A stretch of DNA of 64,000 nt from assembly GCF_009734185.1 (NCBI RefSeq), contig NZ_CP046393.1, positions 550,501 through 614,500 of the forward strand, written 5' to 3'. Numbering within the stretch: the stretch's first letter is position 1; the number at the start of each line of letters is the position of its first letter. Both the position numbers and the translations under genes were made by a program. This DNA comes from Commensalibacter melissae (lineage in GTDB: Bacteria > Pseudomonadota > Alphaproteobacteria > Acetobacterales > Acetobacteraceae). The notes below the pieces were generated by a model, which made no database searches, was not told where the DNA came from, and saw nothing but the letters and a program-made list of their open reading frames with translations. This document shows positions 28,634-37,659 of the stretch, piece by piece.

Positions 28634-29158
28634 TTATTTTTTATACTTTTTAATTGCGGTTTCAATTAATTCACAAGCTTTTGCCTTATTGTCCCAGCCT
28701 TGGATTTTAACCCATTTACCCTTTTCCAAATCTTTATAATGGGTAAAGAAATGTTCGATTTCTTGGCGGGTAATTTCTGGAAGCTCTGAAACTTCATGAA
28801 TTTTCGAGTATAGAGGATAGATTTTATCGTGTGGAACACAGATCACTTTTTCATCCATGCCTGATTCATCCTCCATTTTTAAAACACCGATTGGACGGGC
28901 ACGAATAACACAACCTGGAACCACCGCTTCCGGAATCAAAACCAGCATGTCAATAGGGTCACCATCAGCTGCAAGGGTGTTGGGAATAAATCCATAAGCA
29001 GCAGGATAAGCCATGGGGGTAAAGACAATACGGTCAACAAAAACAGCACCGCTTTCTTTGTCAACTTCATACTTTACTTTTGAACCCTTGGGAATTTCAA
29101 TAACAACATTAATATCATTAGGCACGTCTTTGCCCGGTGCAATCTTAGAAAGATCCAT
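28634..29158 (-). CDS. ppa: Inorganic pyrophosphatase
   Basis: 174 residues, the normal length of a family I soluble pyrophosphatase. It hydrolyses pyrophosphate to phosphate in the cytosol and drives biosynthetic reactions forward. The metal-binding signature DGDPIDMLVL is intact, as are EIPKGSKVKYEVDKESG, MAYPAAYGFIPNT and the late HYKDLEKGKWVK. Single gene with a hairpin terminator beyond its stop. Confidence 0.96.
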   Translation of the reverse strand: MDLSKIAPGKDVPNDINVVIEIPKGSKVKYEVDKESGAVFVDRIVFTPMAYPAAYGFIPNTLAADGDPIDMLVLIPEAVVPGCVIRARPIGVLKMEDESGMDEKVICVPHDKIYPLYSKIHEVSELPEITRQEIEHFFTHYKDLEKGKWVKIQGWDNKAKACELIETAIKKYKK

Positions 29159-29446
29159 AATTATGTTCCATTATTATTTAAAACAGAAATACTAGCGAAT
29201 TGCCGTTGATTTATCAATATTGAAACGGGTTAAATTGCTAAACAGGGATGACCTGATAGTCATATCTGGACTTGATCCTAACATTTTGGAAAAATTATAA
29301 AAATATATCCCAAAACTTTTGATGATATCAGGATTATGGATAAATGAAATTGAATGGAATGGGTAATAATCAAAGTTTTTTCGGATAAACGTAAAGAAAA
29401 CGCTTGCAAAAATGATTGTTTTGCGGCAAATATGAGCTGCGTCAAC

Positions 29447-29520
29447 GCGCCTGTAGCTCAATTGGTTAGAGCCGACCGCTCATAACGGCCTGGTTGCAGG
29501 TTCGAGTCCTGCCAGGCGCA
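29447..29520 (+). tRNA. tRNA with CAT anticodon, probably elongator Met
   Basis: 74 nt cloverleaf. The acceptor stem GCGCCTG pairs with CAGGCGC, the D arm is GCTC...GAGC, the anticodon loop is CTCATAA, and the T arm GCAGG-TTCGAGT-CCTGC is perfect. The discriminator is A, and no CCA is encoded (GAC follows). One A-C mismatch appears in the anticodon stem (GACCG against CGGCC). A CAT anticodon may mean elongator Met or the lysidine-modified Ile2 tRNA; it is not an initiator, since the first acceptor pair is G-C. Confidence 0.93.
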
Positions 29521-29627
29521 GACGCTTTTTATCCAGCCTGAGGGCAATAAAAGATAACGGTGATTGTCTCAGGTTCTTCCCCCTAAATATTTAATACTAG
29601 ATAGATGATATAAGGAGCTTCTTAACG

Positions 29628-31307
29628 ATGGCTGGGCCTCAATATGTATACGTGATGAAAGATTTGACAAAGGCTTATCCCGGTGGTCGTGAAGTGTTTA
29701 AAGGCATAACTTTGTCTTTTCTGCCTGGGGTAAAGATTGGTGTTCTTGGGGTCAATGGTGCGGGTAAATCAACTCTATTACGCATTATGGCAGGAAAGGA
29801 TAAGGAATTTGGCGGGGAAGCCTGGGCAGCTGATGGAATCAGGGTTGGATATTTAGAACAAGAACCGCAGCTGGATGAAACTAAAACGGTTGGTGAAAAT
29901 GTTGCCGAAGGTTTTGGCCCTTTAAAAAAGGCCGTTGATCGGTTTAACGAAATTTCAATGAAATTTGCCGAGCCGATGGATGATGACACCATGAATGCCT
30001 TGTTGGCAGAACAGGCTGATCTGCAAGAAAAAATTGATGCCGGTAATGGTTGGGAACTTGATCGTCAAATTGAAATTGCCCTTGATGCGTTACGTTGTCC
30101 ACCAGCTGATGCAAGAGTCGATAAATTATCAGGAGGTGAGCGACGTCGTGTCGCCCTGTGTCGTCTGTTGCTGGAAAAACCGGATATTCTTTTATTGGAT
30201 GAGCCGACAAATCATCTTGATGCGGAAAGTGTTGCATGGTTAGAACAGACATTACGGGAATATGCTGGTACCGTTATTCTGATTACCCATGATCGATACT
30301 TCCTGGATAACGTTACGAACTGGATTTTGGAAATTGAGCGTGGCCGTGGTTATCCATTCGAGGGTAATTATTCTTCATGGCTTGAACAAAAGCGCAAACG
30401 TCTGGCTCAGGAAGAAAAAGAGGAAAGTGCACGTCAACGGGCCCTGGCGGCAGAACAGCAATGGATCAATTCCTCACCAAAGGCACGTCAGGCGAAAAGC
30501 CAGGCCCGTATTGCAAAATATGAGGAAATGCTTTCTCAAAGCCAGGAAAAGGCAACAGGTGTTGCGGATATTTATATTTCTCCTGGCCCCCGTTTAGGTA
30601 ATGTTGTTATTGAAGCGTATAATCTCAGCAAAGGATTTGGTGACCGTTTACTAATTGATAAATTAAACTTCAAATTGCCTCCTGGAGGGATTGTAGGAGT
30701 AATCGGTCCAAATGGTGCGGGTAAATCAACCTTGTTTAAAATGATTATAGGTGCTGATAAACCTGATGAAGGTGAGATACGTATTGGTGATACGGTAAAG
30801 TTGGGATATGTTGACCAGTCCCGTCATGAATTGGATCCTAATAAAACCGTATGGGAAGAAATTTCCGGTGGGACGGATGTCCTTTATCTGGGTAAGCGGG
30901 CAATTCCTTCGAGAGCCTATGTTGGAACATTTAATTTCAAGGGCTCGGATCAGCAGAAAAAGGTTGGTGTTCTATCCGGTGGTGAACGAAACCGCGTTCA
31001 TCTTGCCAAAATGTTAAAACAGGAAAGCAATGTAATCCTGCTGGATGAACCAACCAATGATCTTGATCTCGACACTTTGCGTGTTCTTGAAGAGGCTTTG
31101 GAGGAATTCCCCGGTTGCGCTGTAGTCATCAGCCATGACCGATGGTTTCTGGATCGTCTTGCAACTCATATCCTTGCATTTGAAGGGGATAGCCATGTCG
31201 AATGGTTTGAAGGCAATTTTGAAGCGTATGAAGAGGATAAGCGACGGCGTCTGGGCCCTGATGCAACAGAACCTAGTCGTATCAAATATCGTCCAATTTC
31301 ACGATAA
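29628..31307 (+). CDS. ettA: EttA, energy-dependent translational throttle ABC-F protein
   Basis: 559 residues, the usual EttA length. Two ABC domains have Walker A motifs GVNGAGKST and GPNGAGKST, signatures [15 protein letters not shown] and [15 protein letters not shown], and Walker B motifs [12 protein letters not shown] and [12 protein letters not shown]. There is no membrane domain. The linker between the two domains is charged and helical. EttA binds the ribosomal E site and gates the first elongation step according to ADP/ATP level. A ribosome binding site (AAGGAG) precedes the ATG, and a strong terminator follows the stop. Confidence 0.96.
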   Translation: MAGPQYVYVMKDLTKAYPGGREVFKGITLSFLPGVKIGVLGVNGAGKSTLLRIMAGKDKEFGGEAWAADGIRVGYLEQEPQLDETKTVGENVAEGFGPLKKAVDRFNEISMKFAEPMDDDTMNALLAEQADLQEKIDAGNGWELDRQIEIALDALRCPPADARVDKLSGGERRRVALCRLLLEKPDILLLDEPTNHLDAESVAWLEQTLREYAGTVILITHDRYFLDNVTNWILEIERGRGYPFEGNYSSWLEQKRKRLAQEEKEESARQRALAAEQQWINSSPKARQAKSQARIAKYEEMLSQSQEKATGVADIYISPGPRLGNVVIEAYNLSKGFGDRLLIDKLNFKLPPGGIVGVIGPNGAGKSTLFKMIIGADKPDEGEIRIGDTVKLGYVDQSRHELDPNKTVWEEISGGTDVLYLGKRAIPSRAYVGTFNFKGSDQQKKVGVLSGGERNRVHLAKMLKQESNVILLDEPTNDLDLDTLRVLEEALEEFPGCAVVISHDRWFLDRLATHILAFEGDSHVEWFEGNFEAYEEDKRRRLGPDATEPSRIKYRPISR

Positions 31308-31332
31308 TTTCGGTTATTATTGATTTAAATTG

Positions 31333-31371
31333 AAAAAGCCCATATGATTTTTGTCATGATGGGCTTTTTAT
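31333..31371 (+). terminator. Rho-independent terminator after ettA
   Basis: AAAAAGCCCAT pairs perfectly with ATGGGCTTTTT around a 15-base loop, ending in a T run, about 25 bases after the ettA stop. It separates ettA from the GNAT gene that begins just beyond it. Confidence 0.88.
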
Positions 31372-31378
31372 GTAAGTT

Positions 31379-31900
31379 TTGATATCTGTGAACTGGTTGG
31401 ATTTAAGAACTTCACGTTTGATTTTATCGCCGGTAAATTGGCAGGATATGCCGGATATTTTGGCTTTAAAAACGGATGTATTGACCTTTAGTAGTATGTT
31501 GGGTGGTGTTCGAACTTCATGGCAAGTGCAAAAGGAAATGGCTGAAGATATTCTTTATTGGGGATCACATAGGATTGGCATATATACTGTCCGCAAGCAT
31601 ATTCAAAATAGAACAGGTCAATTTTTGGGAATAACAGGTATACACTTGCGCAATGATAACCGTGGGCATGCATTGAGATTTGCACTATGGGGATGGGCGC
31701 AAGGGAAAGGATATGCCCGTGAGGCAGCATTTGCTGTACTATCGGCCGCCCATGAGCGTGGGTATCAACGGATAGTGGCGGTTACCAAAGAAAGAAATAT
31801 AGCCTCTCGTCGTATTCTTGGAAGTATTGGCATGAATGTTGAGGAGCAATTCATGCGTCATGGATACAAGATGCTAACCTATGTCAGTGTATTATCGTAG
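31379..31900 (+). CDS. GNAT-family N-acetyltransferase (RimJ/RimL-like)
   Basis: 173 residues. LRTSRLILSPVNWQDMPDIL opens the fold as in RimJ/RimL-type acetyltransferases. The acetyl-CoA loop is in ALWGWAQGKGYAREAAFAVLSAA, and VTKERNIASRRILGSIGM matches the C-terminal motif with the conserved Asn. It transfers acetyl from acetyl-CoA to an amine; the substrate is unknown. The frame starts at TTG (31379), with an in-frame GTG at 31388; neither has a clear ribosome binding site and no ATG is available near the fold start. The ettA terminator lies directly before it, so its promoter must overlap that hairpin or some read-through occurs. Confidence 0.85.
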   Translation: MISVNWLDLRTSRLILSPVNWQDMPDILALKTDVLTFSSMLGGVRTSWQVQKEMAEDILYWGSHRIGIYTVRKHIQNRTGQFLGITGIHLRNDNRGHALRFALWGWAQGKGYAREAAFAVLSAAHERGYQRIVAVTKERNIASRRILGSIGMNVEEQFMRHGYKMLTYVSVLS

Positions 31901-32070
31901 AGAGAATGACTGTATAGTCCGACCAAAATTTCAAAAGATATAATGTATATTGTAATTTTTATGCAGACATGAAAAATCCAGAATACGGACAAAAAAAATT
32001 ATTTTCTCAGTTAAAGGCACACCCGTATTCCAGATTCCAGATTTTTTAAAGAATTATACTTATGAATAAA

Positions 32071-33747
32071 TTATGCTGTTACCTTTTTTGGTTTGGAGCC
32101 TTTGGCACCGTAATATAGAATAAATGCGTAACAAATCAGGGTTAGAAAGAAAGCATGCTGAATTCCAATGGAATCGCTTAGCATTCCCTGAATGAACGGT
32201 ACGACTGCACCACCAACAATAGCCATAACTAACAAACTCGATGCCTGTTCTGTTAGAGGGCCCATTTCTGCAATACCAAGTGAGAATATGGTTGGGAACA
32301 TTATAGAGTTGAACAACCCAATTGCCACGATGGAATAAACTGCAACGTACCCTGTGCTAAACATGGTTGTCAATAAAAGACAGAGATTGATAATTGCACA
32401 CCAACTTAGCATTTTACTTGGCGAACTTTTGACCATCACGGCTGATCCAACAATCCTGCCAACCATGGTGCCTCCCCAGAATAAAGTAACATATTGTGCA
32501 GCTTGCTGTTCAGACATTCTGCCTATTTCTGGCAAGGTCAGATAATTTATCATAAAACTGCCCAATGCGACTTCGGCACCAACATAACAGAAGATTCCTA
32601 TGGCGCCCAAGACTGCATGAGGATGTTTGAACACGTCAGAAAGTTTATAGTTTTGTTTCTGTTGGTTTTGATTGTCGTCTTTGCTGGTAGGTAATTTAAA
32701 GATTGCTACAAAGCCAGCCAGTAAAACAAGGATTATTCCAAGCACTGCATAAGGAGTTTGAACAGATTTAGCTTGTTCTTTACGATACTGTTCAATTTTA
32801 GTATTGGTTGAATCAGAAATATGTTGTTTGAGCTGTGTGAGATTTTCCTGATCAATTGGTTGCAATTTCAGGGATGAAAAGCTTTCAAGAGCTTCAACCA
32901 AGGACCCGGTTGGAATTTGATCAATTTGTTCAGCGGTGAAATGACTTAATAAGCTTAATTTTTTTTCAGTTGGTATATTGTTTAGTGTTGTTCCAATTAA
33001 TCCGGGTGAAAATTTTTGTAATTCTTGTTGGATTAGGGAATCCGGAAGCTTTTCGTATACATAAGGAGGTATGTTTTTCAAAGCATAAGCAACATTTTCA
33101 TTGGAGGCCTTTGCAAAAATTGCCTCTATATCATTTGTTGGATTATTTTCAAGAGTTGAAATTAACTGGATGGTCTGTGGATCGGATGCAATCCTGTTGG
33201 GTATTGTATAAGCGGCACCGGTTAAGATTAGGATACTGCCAAGATAAGGAGCAACAGTCGTCCCAAGGGCATTCAAGGCCTGGGCCATGTTAAGGCGGCT
33301 AGAACTTGTTTTTTGTGGCCCTAAAAGTGTGACATAAGGATTGGCTGAAACTTGCAGAATGGTAATGCCGGTTGCCAAAATAAATAGGGCAAGAAGGAAA
33401 AAGTAGTAATTGGCAATTGTTGCTGCCGGCCAGAATAAAAATGTTCCAATGGCGGCAATAATCAATCCGGTAATGATTCCTTTTTTATAGCCAAGTCTAG
33501 ATACAATTTTGCCTCCTGGAACAGACATTAAAAAATATGCTCCAAAAAACGTGAATTGCACCAGCATCGCTTGTGTGTAATTAAGGTTAAAGACGGTTTT
33601 GAGATGTGGAATCAAAATGTTGTTTAGACAGGTTAAGAAACCCCACATGAAAAACACGATTGAAATAACACTTAAGGCAATAGGGTAATTGGTAAATTTA
33701 TTGTCTTGAGTTGTTATGGTTGACGCTTCATTTGAAGAATGACTCAT
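32071..33747 (-). CDS. FucP/GluP-type sugar MFS transporter with large extra loop
   Basis: 558 residues, over 100 longer than E. coli FucP (438). MFS helices start with VISIVFFMWGFLTCLNNILIP and include the family signatures ILQVSANPYV, SSSRLNMAQALNALGTTVAP and the C-terminal half FCYVGAEVALGSFMINYL. Between the helix ending near residue 183 and the next starting near 333 lies a hydrophilic insert of about 145 residues (rich in Leu, Gln, Asn, Ser and Thr) in what should be a short periplasmic loop. It probably imports a hexose or fucose by proton symport. Single gene on the minus strand. Confidence 0.88.
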   Translation of the reverse strand: MSHSSNEASTITTQDNKFTNYPIALSVISIVFFMWGFLTCLNNILIPHLKTVFNLNYTQAMLVQFTFFGAYFLMSVPGGKIVSRLGYKKGIITGLIIAAIGTFLFWPAATIANYYFFLLALFILATGITILQVSANPYVTLLGPQKTSSSRLNMAQALNALGTTVAPYLGSILILTGAAYTIPNRIASDPQTIQLISTLENNPTNDIEAIFAKASNENVAYALKNIPPYVYEKLPDSLIQQELQKFSPGLIGTTLNNIPTEKKLSLLSHFTAEQIDQIPTGSLVEALESFSSLKLQPIDQENLTQLKQHISDSTNTKIEQYRKEQAKSVQTPYAVLGIILVLLAGFVAIFKLPTSKDDNQNQQKQNYKLSDVFKHPHAVLGAIGIFCYVGAEVALGSFMINYLTLPEIGRMSEQQAAQYVTLFWGGTMVGRIVGSAVMVKSSPSKMLSWCAIINLCLLLTTMFSTGYVAVYSIVAIGLFNSIMFPTIFSLGIAEMGPLTEQASSLLVMAIVGGAVVPFIQGMLSDSIGIQHAFFLTLICYAFILYYGAKGSKPKKVTA

Positions 33748-33936
33748 AAACTTAATTCCCTTGTTATTTAGGGTTATATTTTATATCAAGATGGTTTCTT
33801 TTTTAAGGTAAATATAGAAAGGCAATATTTATTTAACAAGAACTCATAAATTATAGCAAAGCATAAAAAGTGTCTGTTCAAAAGTTTTTTTTAATTAAAC
33901 CGTAAAAAATGCCATGAAATTTTTAGTCTTGAATTG

Positions 33937-34575
33937 CTATTTGATGATCCATTTATTTTTTTGCGAATTACGCTTTTCCCAACCTTTTTCTTCAAGCTCT
34001 GGTTTATCCCGGATCGTTTGCGGATATCCAACACAGAGGTAAGCGATAAATTCAAGGGTTTCCGGTATTTCAAGAATCTGATGTATATCCTTTGGTGTTA
34101 TGATGGAAACCCATCCAACGCCTATACCATAGGCTCTGGCAGCTAACCAGAAGCTATATATGGCCATAACAGTTGAGTAAGCGGTGGTTTGCGGCATTGT
34201 CTTGCGTCCCAGGCCTTTGCCTTGATCGGGATTGCGTTCGGAAAAAACAGCAATATGATGTGGAGCGTCATCCATTCCGGATAGTTTTAAAGAATTGTAA
34301 AGCTTTTGTTTATCGGAACTGTAATCACGGCTTGCCTGTAAATTATTTTTTTTAAAAACATTATGGATTTTCTGTCGCAATTCGGGCCTGTTAATTTTGA
34401 TAAAGTACCAGGGTTCACTCAATCCAACAGAAGGTGCCTTACATGCAAAAGACAATAATTGATCCATTATTTCGTCAGGTATAGGATCTGGTTTAAAATG
34501 CCTGACATCCCTTCGCCAAGTGAACAGTTGTTCAAGTTCATTTATAAAATGATCTGAAAAACGCTCTTTAGTCAT
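33937..34575 (-). CDS. bluB: 5,6-dimethylbenzimidazole synthase (BluB)
   Basis: 212 residues with the nitroreductase fold. WRRDVRHFKPDPIPDEIMDQLLSFACKAPSVGLSEPWYFI and GRKTMPQTTAYSTVMAI match BluB rather than general nitroreductases; VGWVSIITP and FIAYLCVGYP then follow (each quoted stretch is a family block, the first spanning residues 19-58). BluB cuts reduced FMN with oxygen to make dimethylbenzimidazole, the lower ligand of cobalamin. No other cobalamin genes are in the window. The nearest user is MetH at 9.6-13.1 kb. Confidence 0.9.
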   Translation of the reverse strand: MTKERFSDHFINELEQLFTWRRDVRHFKPDPIPDEIMDQLLSFACKAPSVGLSEPWYFIKINRPELRQKIHNVFKKNNLQASRDYSSDKQKLYNSLKLSGMDDAPHHIAVFSERNPDQGKGLGRKTMPQTTAYSTVMAIYSFWLAARAYGIGVGWVSIITPKDIHQILEIPETLEFIAYLCVGYPQTIRDKPELEEKGWEKRNSQKNKWIIK

Positions 34576-34634
34576 GATTACTGGCAGGATAATTATTATG
34601 CCATCATAAAATATTTTATGATGGTCAATTTAAT

Positions 34635-35297
34635 TTAGGAGTGGTTTTGAAGTTGGCGTTTTAGAGCTGCAATCAAAGCGGATACATCATTTTGATGACG
34701 TGCAATAAAAGATGTGTAATCTCCTCTTTGAGTTACGGCAAGTGACGCATTTTCACCAATAATATCAACAACCATTGGGGAGCCATTTTTAATTTCAATA
34801 ATCCACTGAATGACGACATCTGGCTGTTTTGGACGTTTCAAGGTAGTCTGAATGGATTTTTTGTTTCCCTCTGTTGACGTAATTTCGCCAATGGTAAACG
34901 AAACCCCTTTATATTCTCCAAGCCGATTGGTAATTGAATTAACGAGTACCTGATGAAAAAGCTGGGTATATTCTTGTTGCTGGTCTGAAGTGGCGACTCT
35001 CCAAAAACGCCCCAGACAGAATTTCGCGATACCATCGACATCTACATATTTATTCAAAATAGGCAGAAATTTTTCTTTTTGTTCAGTCTTCGAATAATCT
35101 GCATTTACAATGGCAACCATTTCATTCCCGGTGGATCGCAGCCACTCTTTCAACTGATTGTCGGAATAGGTGGCTTCTGAAGCATGAACTTGGGTTATAA
35201 GAGGGAAAATCGCTTGTTTTGAAACAACGTTCCCGGCAAGGAGAATACCGCTAATCGCAAGTGCAGGAAAAAAGATTTTACAGGGATGAATTTTCAA
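34635..35297 (-). CDS. mlaC: MlaC-family periplasmic phospholipid carrier
   Basis: 220 residues with an N-terminal signal peptide (hydrophobic stretch about 10-25, then VHASEATYSD as the likely cleavage region). The body matches the MlaC/Ttg2D family: FLPILNKYVDVDGIAKFCLGRFWRVA, then YTQLFHQVLVNSITNRLGEYKG and the late VVDIIGENASLAVTQRGDY. It shuttles phospholipid between the outer-membrane MlaA complex and an inner-membrane MlaFEDB transporter, which is not in this window. It lies 15 bases downstream of mlaA in one operon. Confidence 0.9.
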   Translation of the reverse strand: MKIHPCKIFFPALAISGILLAGNVVSKQAIFPLITQVHASEATYSDNQLKEWLRSTGNEMVAIVNADYSKTEQKEKFLPILNKYVDVDGIAKFCLGRFWRVATSDQQQEYTQLFHQVLVNSITNRLGEYKGVSFTIGEITSTEGNKKSIQTTLKRPKQPDVVIQWIIEIKNGSPMVVDIIGENASLAVTQRGDYTSFIARHQNDVSALIAALKRQLQNHS

Positions 35298-35312
35298 AAT
35301 ATAGCTCCTAAA

Positions 35313-36131
35313 TTATTTAACATACCATGCAGGGACAGTTGCTCTATGATCCTCGATAAGTGCTTTGATTTCAGCATCTTGCTGTTGTTGATAGGCACTT
35401 CGGATGGTTGCGTAAGGATCCAAAGAATCCTGTTGCAATTGATTCATTGCATCAAGATAATCAGCCCTCGAACTTATTACACCTAAAATATTATATGCCC
35501 AGTTAAAAGTTATCAAGCCATATCCTCTGGGGACATAATTCCATGGTGACAGACCAACCGCAATGATGGATCCCCCACCTTCACGTAGAGAGGTTGGTCC
35601 CATGAAGGGAACGAATAGATAGGGACCTGATTTTACGCCCCAACTGGCCAGAGTCATACCGGGGGTGGTGTCATGATGTTTATATCCAGCCATTTCGGCT
35701 ACATCTATTAATCCTCCAATTCCGGCCACCATATTTATACACCAACGGGCAAAAGCATCTCCAGCGCGTCTTGATTTACCTGCCCCGACATCTGAGAAAA
35801 AGACAACGGGTTCATCCATGGTGCGTATCATATTGCTGAGTGATTTTCGGACTACTTTTGGCACCGCCCATACATACGCTTTGGCTACAGGTTTCAGCGT
35901 ATATTTATCCATTTTCATTGTAAAATTGTACATTTTACGATTGGTTGGTTCATATTTGTCATTATTATGTTTATATTCAGCCAAGGCTTCAGGATCTTTT
36001 GGTGGCGGATTACTGCATCCATTCAGAAAAATGCCAAGACAGCCCAGAAAAGTTAAACAAGGTAAAAAATTCTTTTTTTTCAGTTCGGATGATTTTGGAA
36101 AATTAAAGAAAGAAAATAGGGTGAAATTCAT
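35313..36131 (-). CDS. mlaA: MlaA (VacJ) outer-membrane lipoprotein
   Basis: 272 residues. A lipoprotein signal ends at the lipobox LNGC near residue 39, so the mature protein is acylated. The MlaA core follows: YEPTNRKMYNFTMKMDKY, then VPKVVRKSLSNMIRTMDEP, RWCINMVAGIGGLIDVA and SWGVKSGPYLFVPFMGP. MlaA removes misplaced phospholipid from the outer leaflet and passes it to MlaC, encoded immediately downstream. The pairing of these two genes without mlaFED is common in alphaproteobacteria. Confidence 0.94.
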   Translation of the reverse strand: MNFTLFSFFNFPKSSELKKKNFLPCLTFLGCLGIFLNGCSNPPPKDPEALAEYKHNNDKYEPTNRKMYNFTMKMDKYTLKPVAKAYVWAVPKVVRKSLSNMIRTMDEPVVFFSDVGAGKSRRAGDAFARWCINMVAGIGGLIDVAEMAGYKHHDTTPGMTLASWGVKSGPYLFVPFMGPTSLREGGGSIIAVGLSPWNYVPRGYGLITFNWAYNILGVISSRADYLDAMNQLQQDSLDPYATIRSAYQQQQDAEIKALIEDHRATVPAWYVK

Positions 36132-36292
36132 GGCAACCTTTGTTAACTTTTAATTCGTTATAACAATTTTAAATTTTGATCATACAATTTAAATGAATTA
36201 AATAAATAATCATAACAATTTAGGCAATAACAATTCAGAACATAGCAGATTCATCATTAAACAACAGAAAAAAGAATTTGTATTAATTAAAA

Positions 36293-36369
36293 TTGAGACA
36301 TGAAAGATCTGATTGTGGTAATAAAACAACAAATAACGAAAGATCTTTTATGTTATGCTCATGTCTCAA
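36293..36369. repeat. Inverted repeat between mlaA and the J-domain gene
   Basis: TTGAGACATGA (36293-36303) is repeated inverted as TCATGTCTCAA (36359-36369), with 55 bases between that themselves include AAAGATCT twice. No T run follows, so it is not a plain terminator. It lies upstream of mlaA and downstream of the TerB/J-domain gene. Confidence 0.55.
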
Positions 36370-36413
36370 AATTAAGAATCTGATCCAAACGATTATATAG
36401 AAAATTGTTGAAA

Positions 36414-37244
36414 TTAAATTCCACGATTATGTTTAATATAATCCCATGCAGCATTAATTTTTACGATTTTTTGGTTTGCCTTTTCAATTTCCTGTGGATT
36501 TCCCCCTTTTGCTGCAATAAGGTCAGGATGATAGATGCGAACAAGTTCACGCCAACGGTTGCGGATAGTTTCGGTATCCGTTTTAGGATCAACCCCAAGT
36601 ATTACGTATGCATCAGGTTCGTCAGAAACAGAACGGGGACTGCCTCCTTGGGCTGCATAATCCCATACTCGTTCTGAGAGACCGAATATATGCTGGATAT
36701 GTCGCAAATATTTTTCTTCAAGCGGATGAAGAGGTTCCGATTTTTTTAAATCAGAACGGGCCAGCATATATAGAAGGATAAAAACATTTTCAAGTTTGCC
36801 TTTTTCCTCTTGGAAATTATGTTTAAGAATTTTTGCAAATTTTGGATAATCATCAACTCTTGAACGGGCCCGATCAAAAAGCATACCTATTTGCTTTTCT
36901 TGCTGTGGTGGAATATGAAGATGATGTTTAAAATAATCAACCTCACTTCGGTTGACCGGACCATCACATTTGGCAAGCTTGGCAGATAAAATGATGAGAC
37001 ATAATGCCATAACTTGCTCTTTTTTACCGGCATTTGAGGCCATTTGCACAGCAATATAGGTGCTGGCACCCACAAGATCGGGAGAGATCTTATGTTTCCA
37101 TTGTTCAACCCATCCTCCCAAAGGTGGATTTAACAGCTTGTTTTTATCCGCAGCATGACCAATGGCAGCACCTAGTAATGCTCCAAGAGGACCACTTGTT
37201 GCGAAGCCGGCGATTGTTCCAAAAATTTTTCCAAAAACAGGCAT
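36414..37244 (-). CDS. TerB-domain and J-domain protein (DjlA-like)
   Basis: 276 residues. The N-terminus has a short glycine/alanine-rich hydrophobic stretch (FGTIAGFATSGPLGALLGAAIG), which may be a membrane contact. Residues about 70-190 match a TerB/DjlA helical domain (KEQVMALCLIILSAKLAKCDG and later KSEPLHPLEEKYLRHI). The C-terminal 65 residues are a J domain with AYVILGVDPKTDTETIRNRW and the essential HPD motif in RIYHPDLIAAKGG. It should stimulate DnaK ATPase; the partner proteins are unknown. Domain order matches DjlA. Confidence 0.9.
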   Translation of the reverse strand: MPVFGKIFGTIAGFATSGPLGALLGAAIGHAADKNKLLNPPLGGWVEQWKHKISPDLVGASTYIAVQMASNAGKKEQVMALCLIILSAKLAKCDGPVNRSEVDYFKHHLHIPPQQEKQIGMLFDRARSRVDDYPKFAKILKHNFQEEKGKLENVFILLYMLARSDLKKSEPLHPLEEKYLRHIQHIFGLSERVWDYAAQGGSPRSVSDEPDAYVILGVDPKTDTETIRNRWRELVRIYHPDLIAAKGGNPQEIEKANQKIVKINAAWDYIKHNRGI

Positions 37245-37414
37245 TGAATTAATATAATAGAATTAAACTCGCTTCATTCTATTATTCTTTTGTTAAAAGG
37301 CAAATTTATTTTAAAAGTTTTCGTGGCATATATTATCTGTAATATGAGGGATAATTTATTTATTTAATTACAGTCAATGATTTTTATTGAAAAAAAGTTG
37401 GAAAAATCAAATAA

Positions 37415-37639
37415 TTATATATTTTTTAATATAAAATGTAACGCTGTTAATCTTAGCATAGAGGATAGCGGATGATTTGCACACCGTTTTGCATCAATTT
37501 CAGTAATCAAATGAAGCAGGGTAAGATTTTTTGATACCGCCATTTGATCTAAAATATTCCAAAAGTCCTGTTCCAGAGCGATGCTTGTGCGATGGCCAGA
37601 AATTTGAAAACTGCGTTTTTTTAAATAATGTCGTGACAT
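37415..37639 (-). CDS. Small ribbon-helix-helix domain protein
   Basis: 74 residues. RSFQISGHRTSIALEQDFWNILDQMAVSKNLTLLHLITEIDA (residues 9-50) fits the alphaproteobacterial ribbon-helix-helix family with a beta strand followed by two helices. Only the pattern is stated; the DNA target is unknown. It starts 20 bases after the queG stop and is probably co-transcribed with queG. Confidence 0.75.
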   Translation of the reverse strand: MSRHYLKKRSFQISGHRTSIALEQDFWNILDQMAVSKNLTLLHLITEIDAKRCANHPLSSMLRLTALHFILKNI

Positions 37640-37659
37640 GATTTTTGATTGGCTTGCAA

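Noticed and set aside
29192-29461. Open frame of 89 codons on the minus strand upstream of ppa
   Set aside because: It runs into the tRNA-Met gene and has no family resemblance or ribosome binding site.
31981-32030. GAATACGG/CCGTATTC inverted repeat between the GNAT and MFS genes as terminator
   Set aside because: Only eight base pairs with a 34-base loop and no T run; too weak to call.
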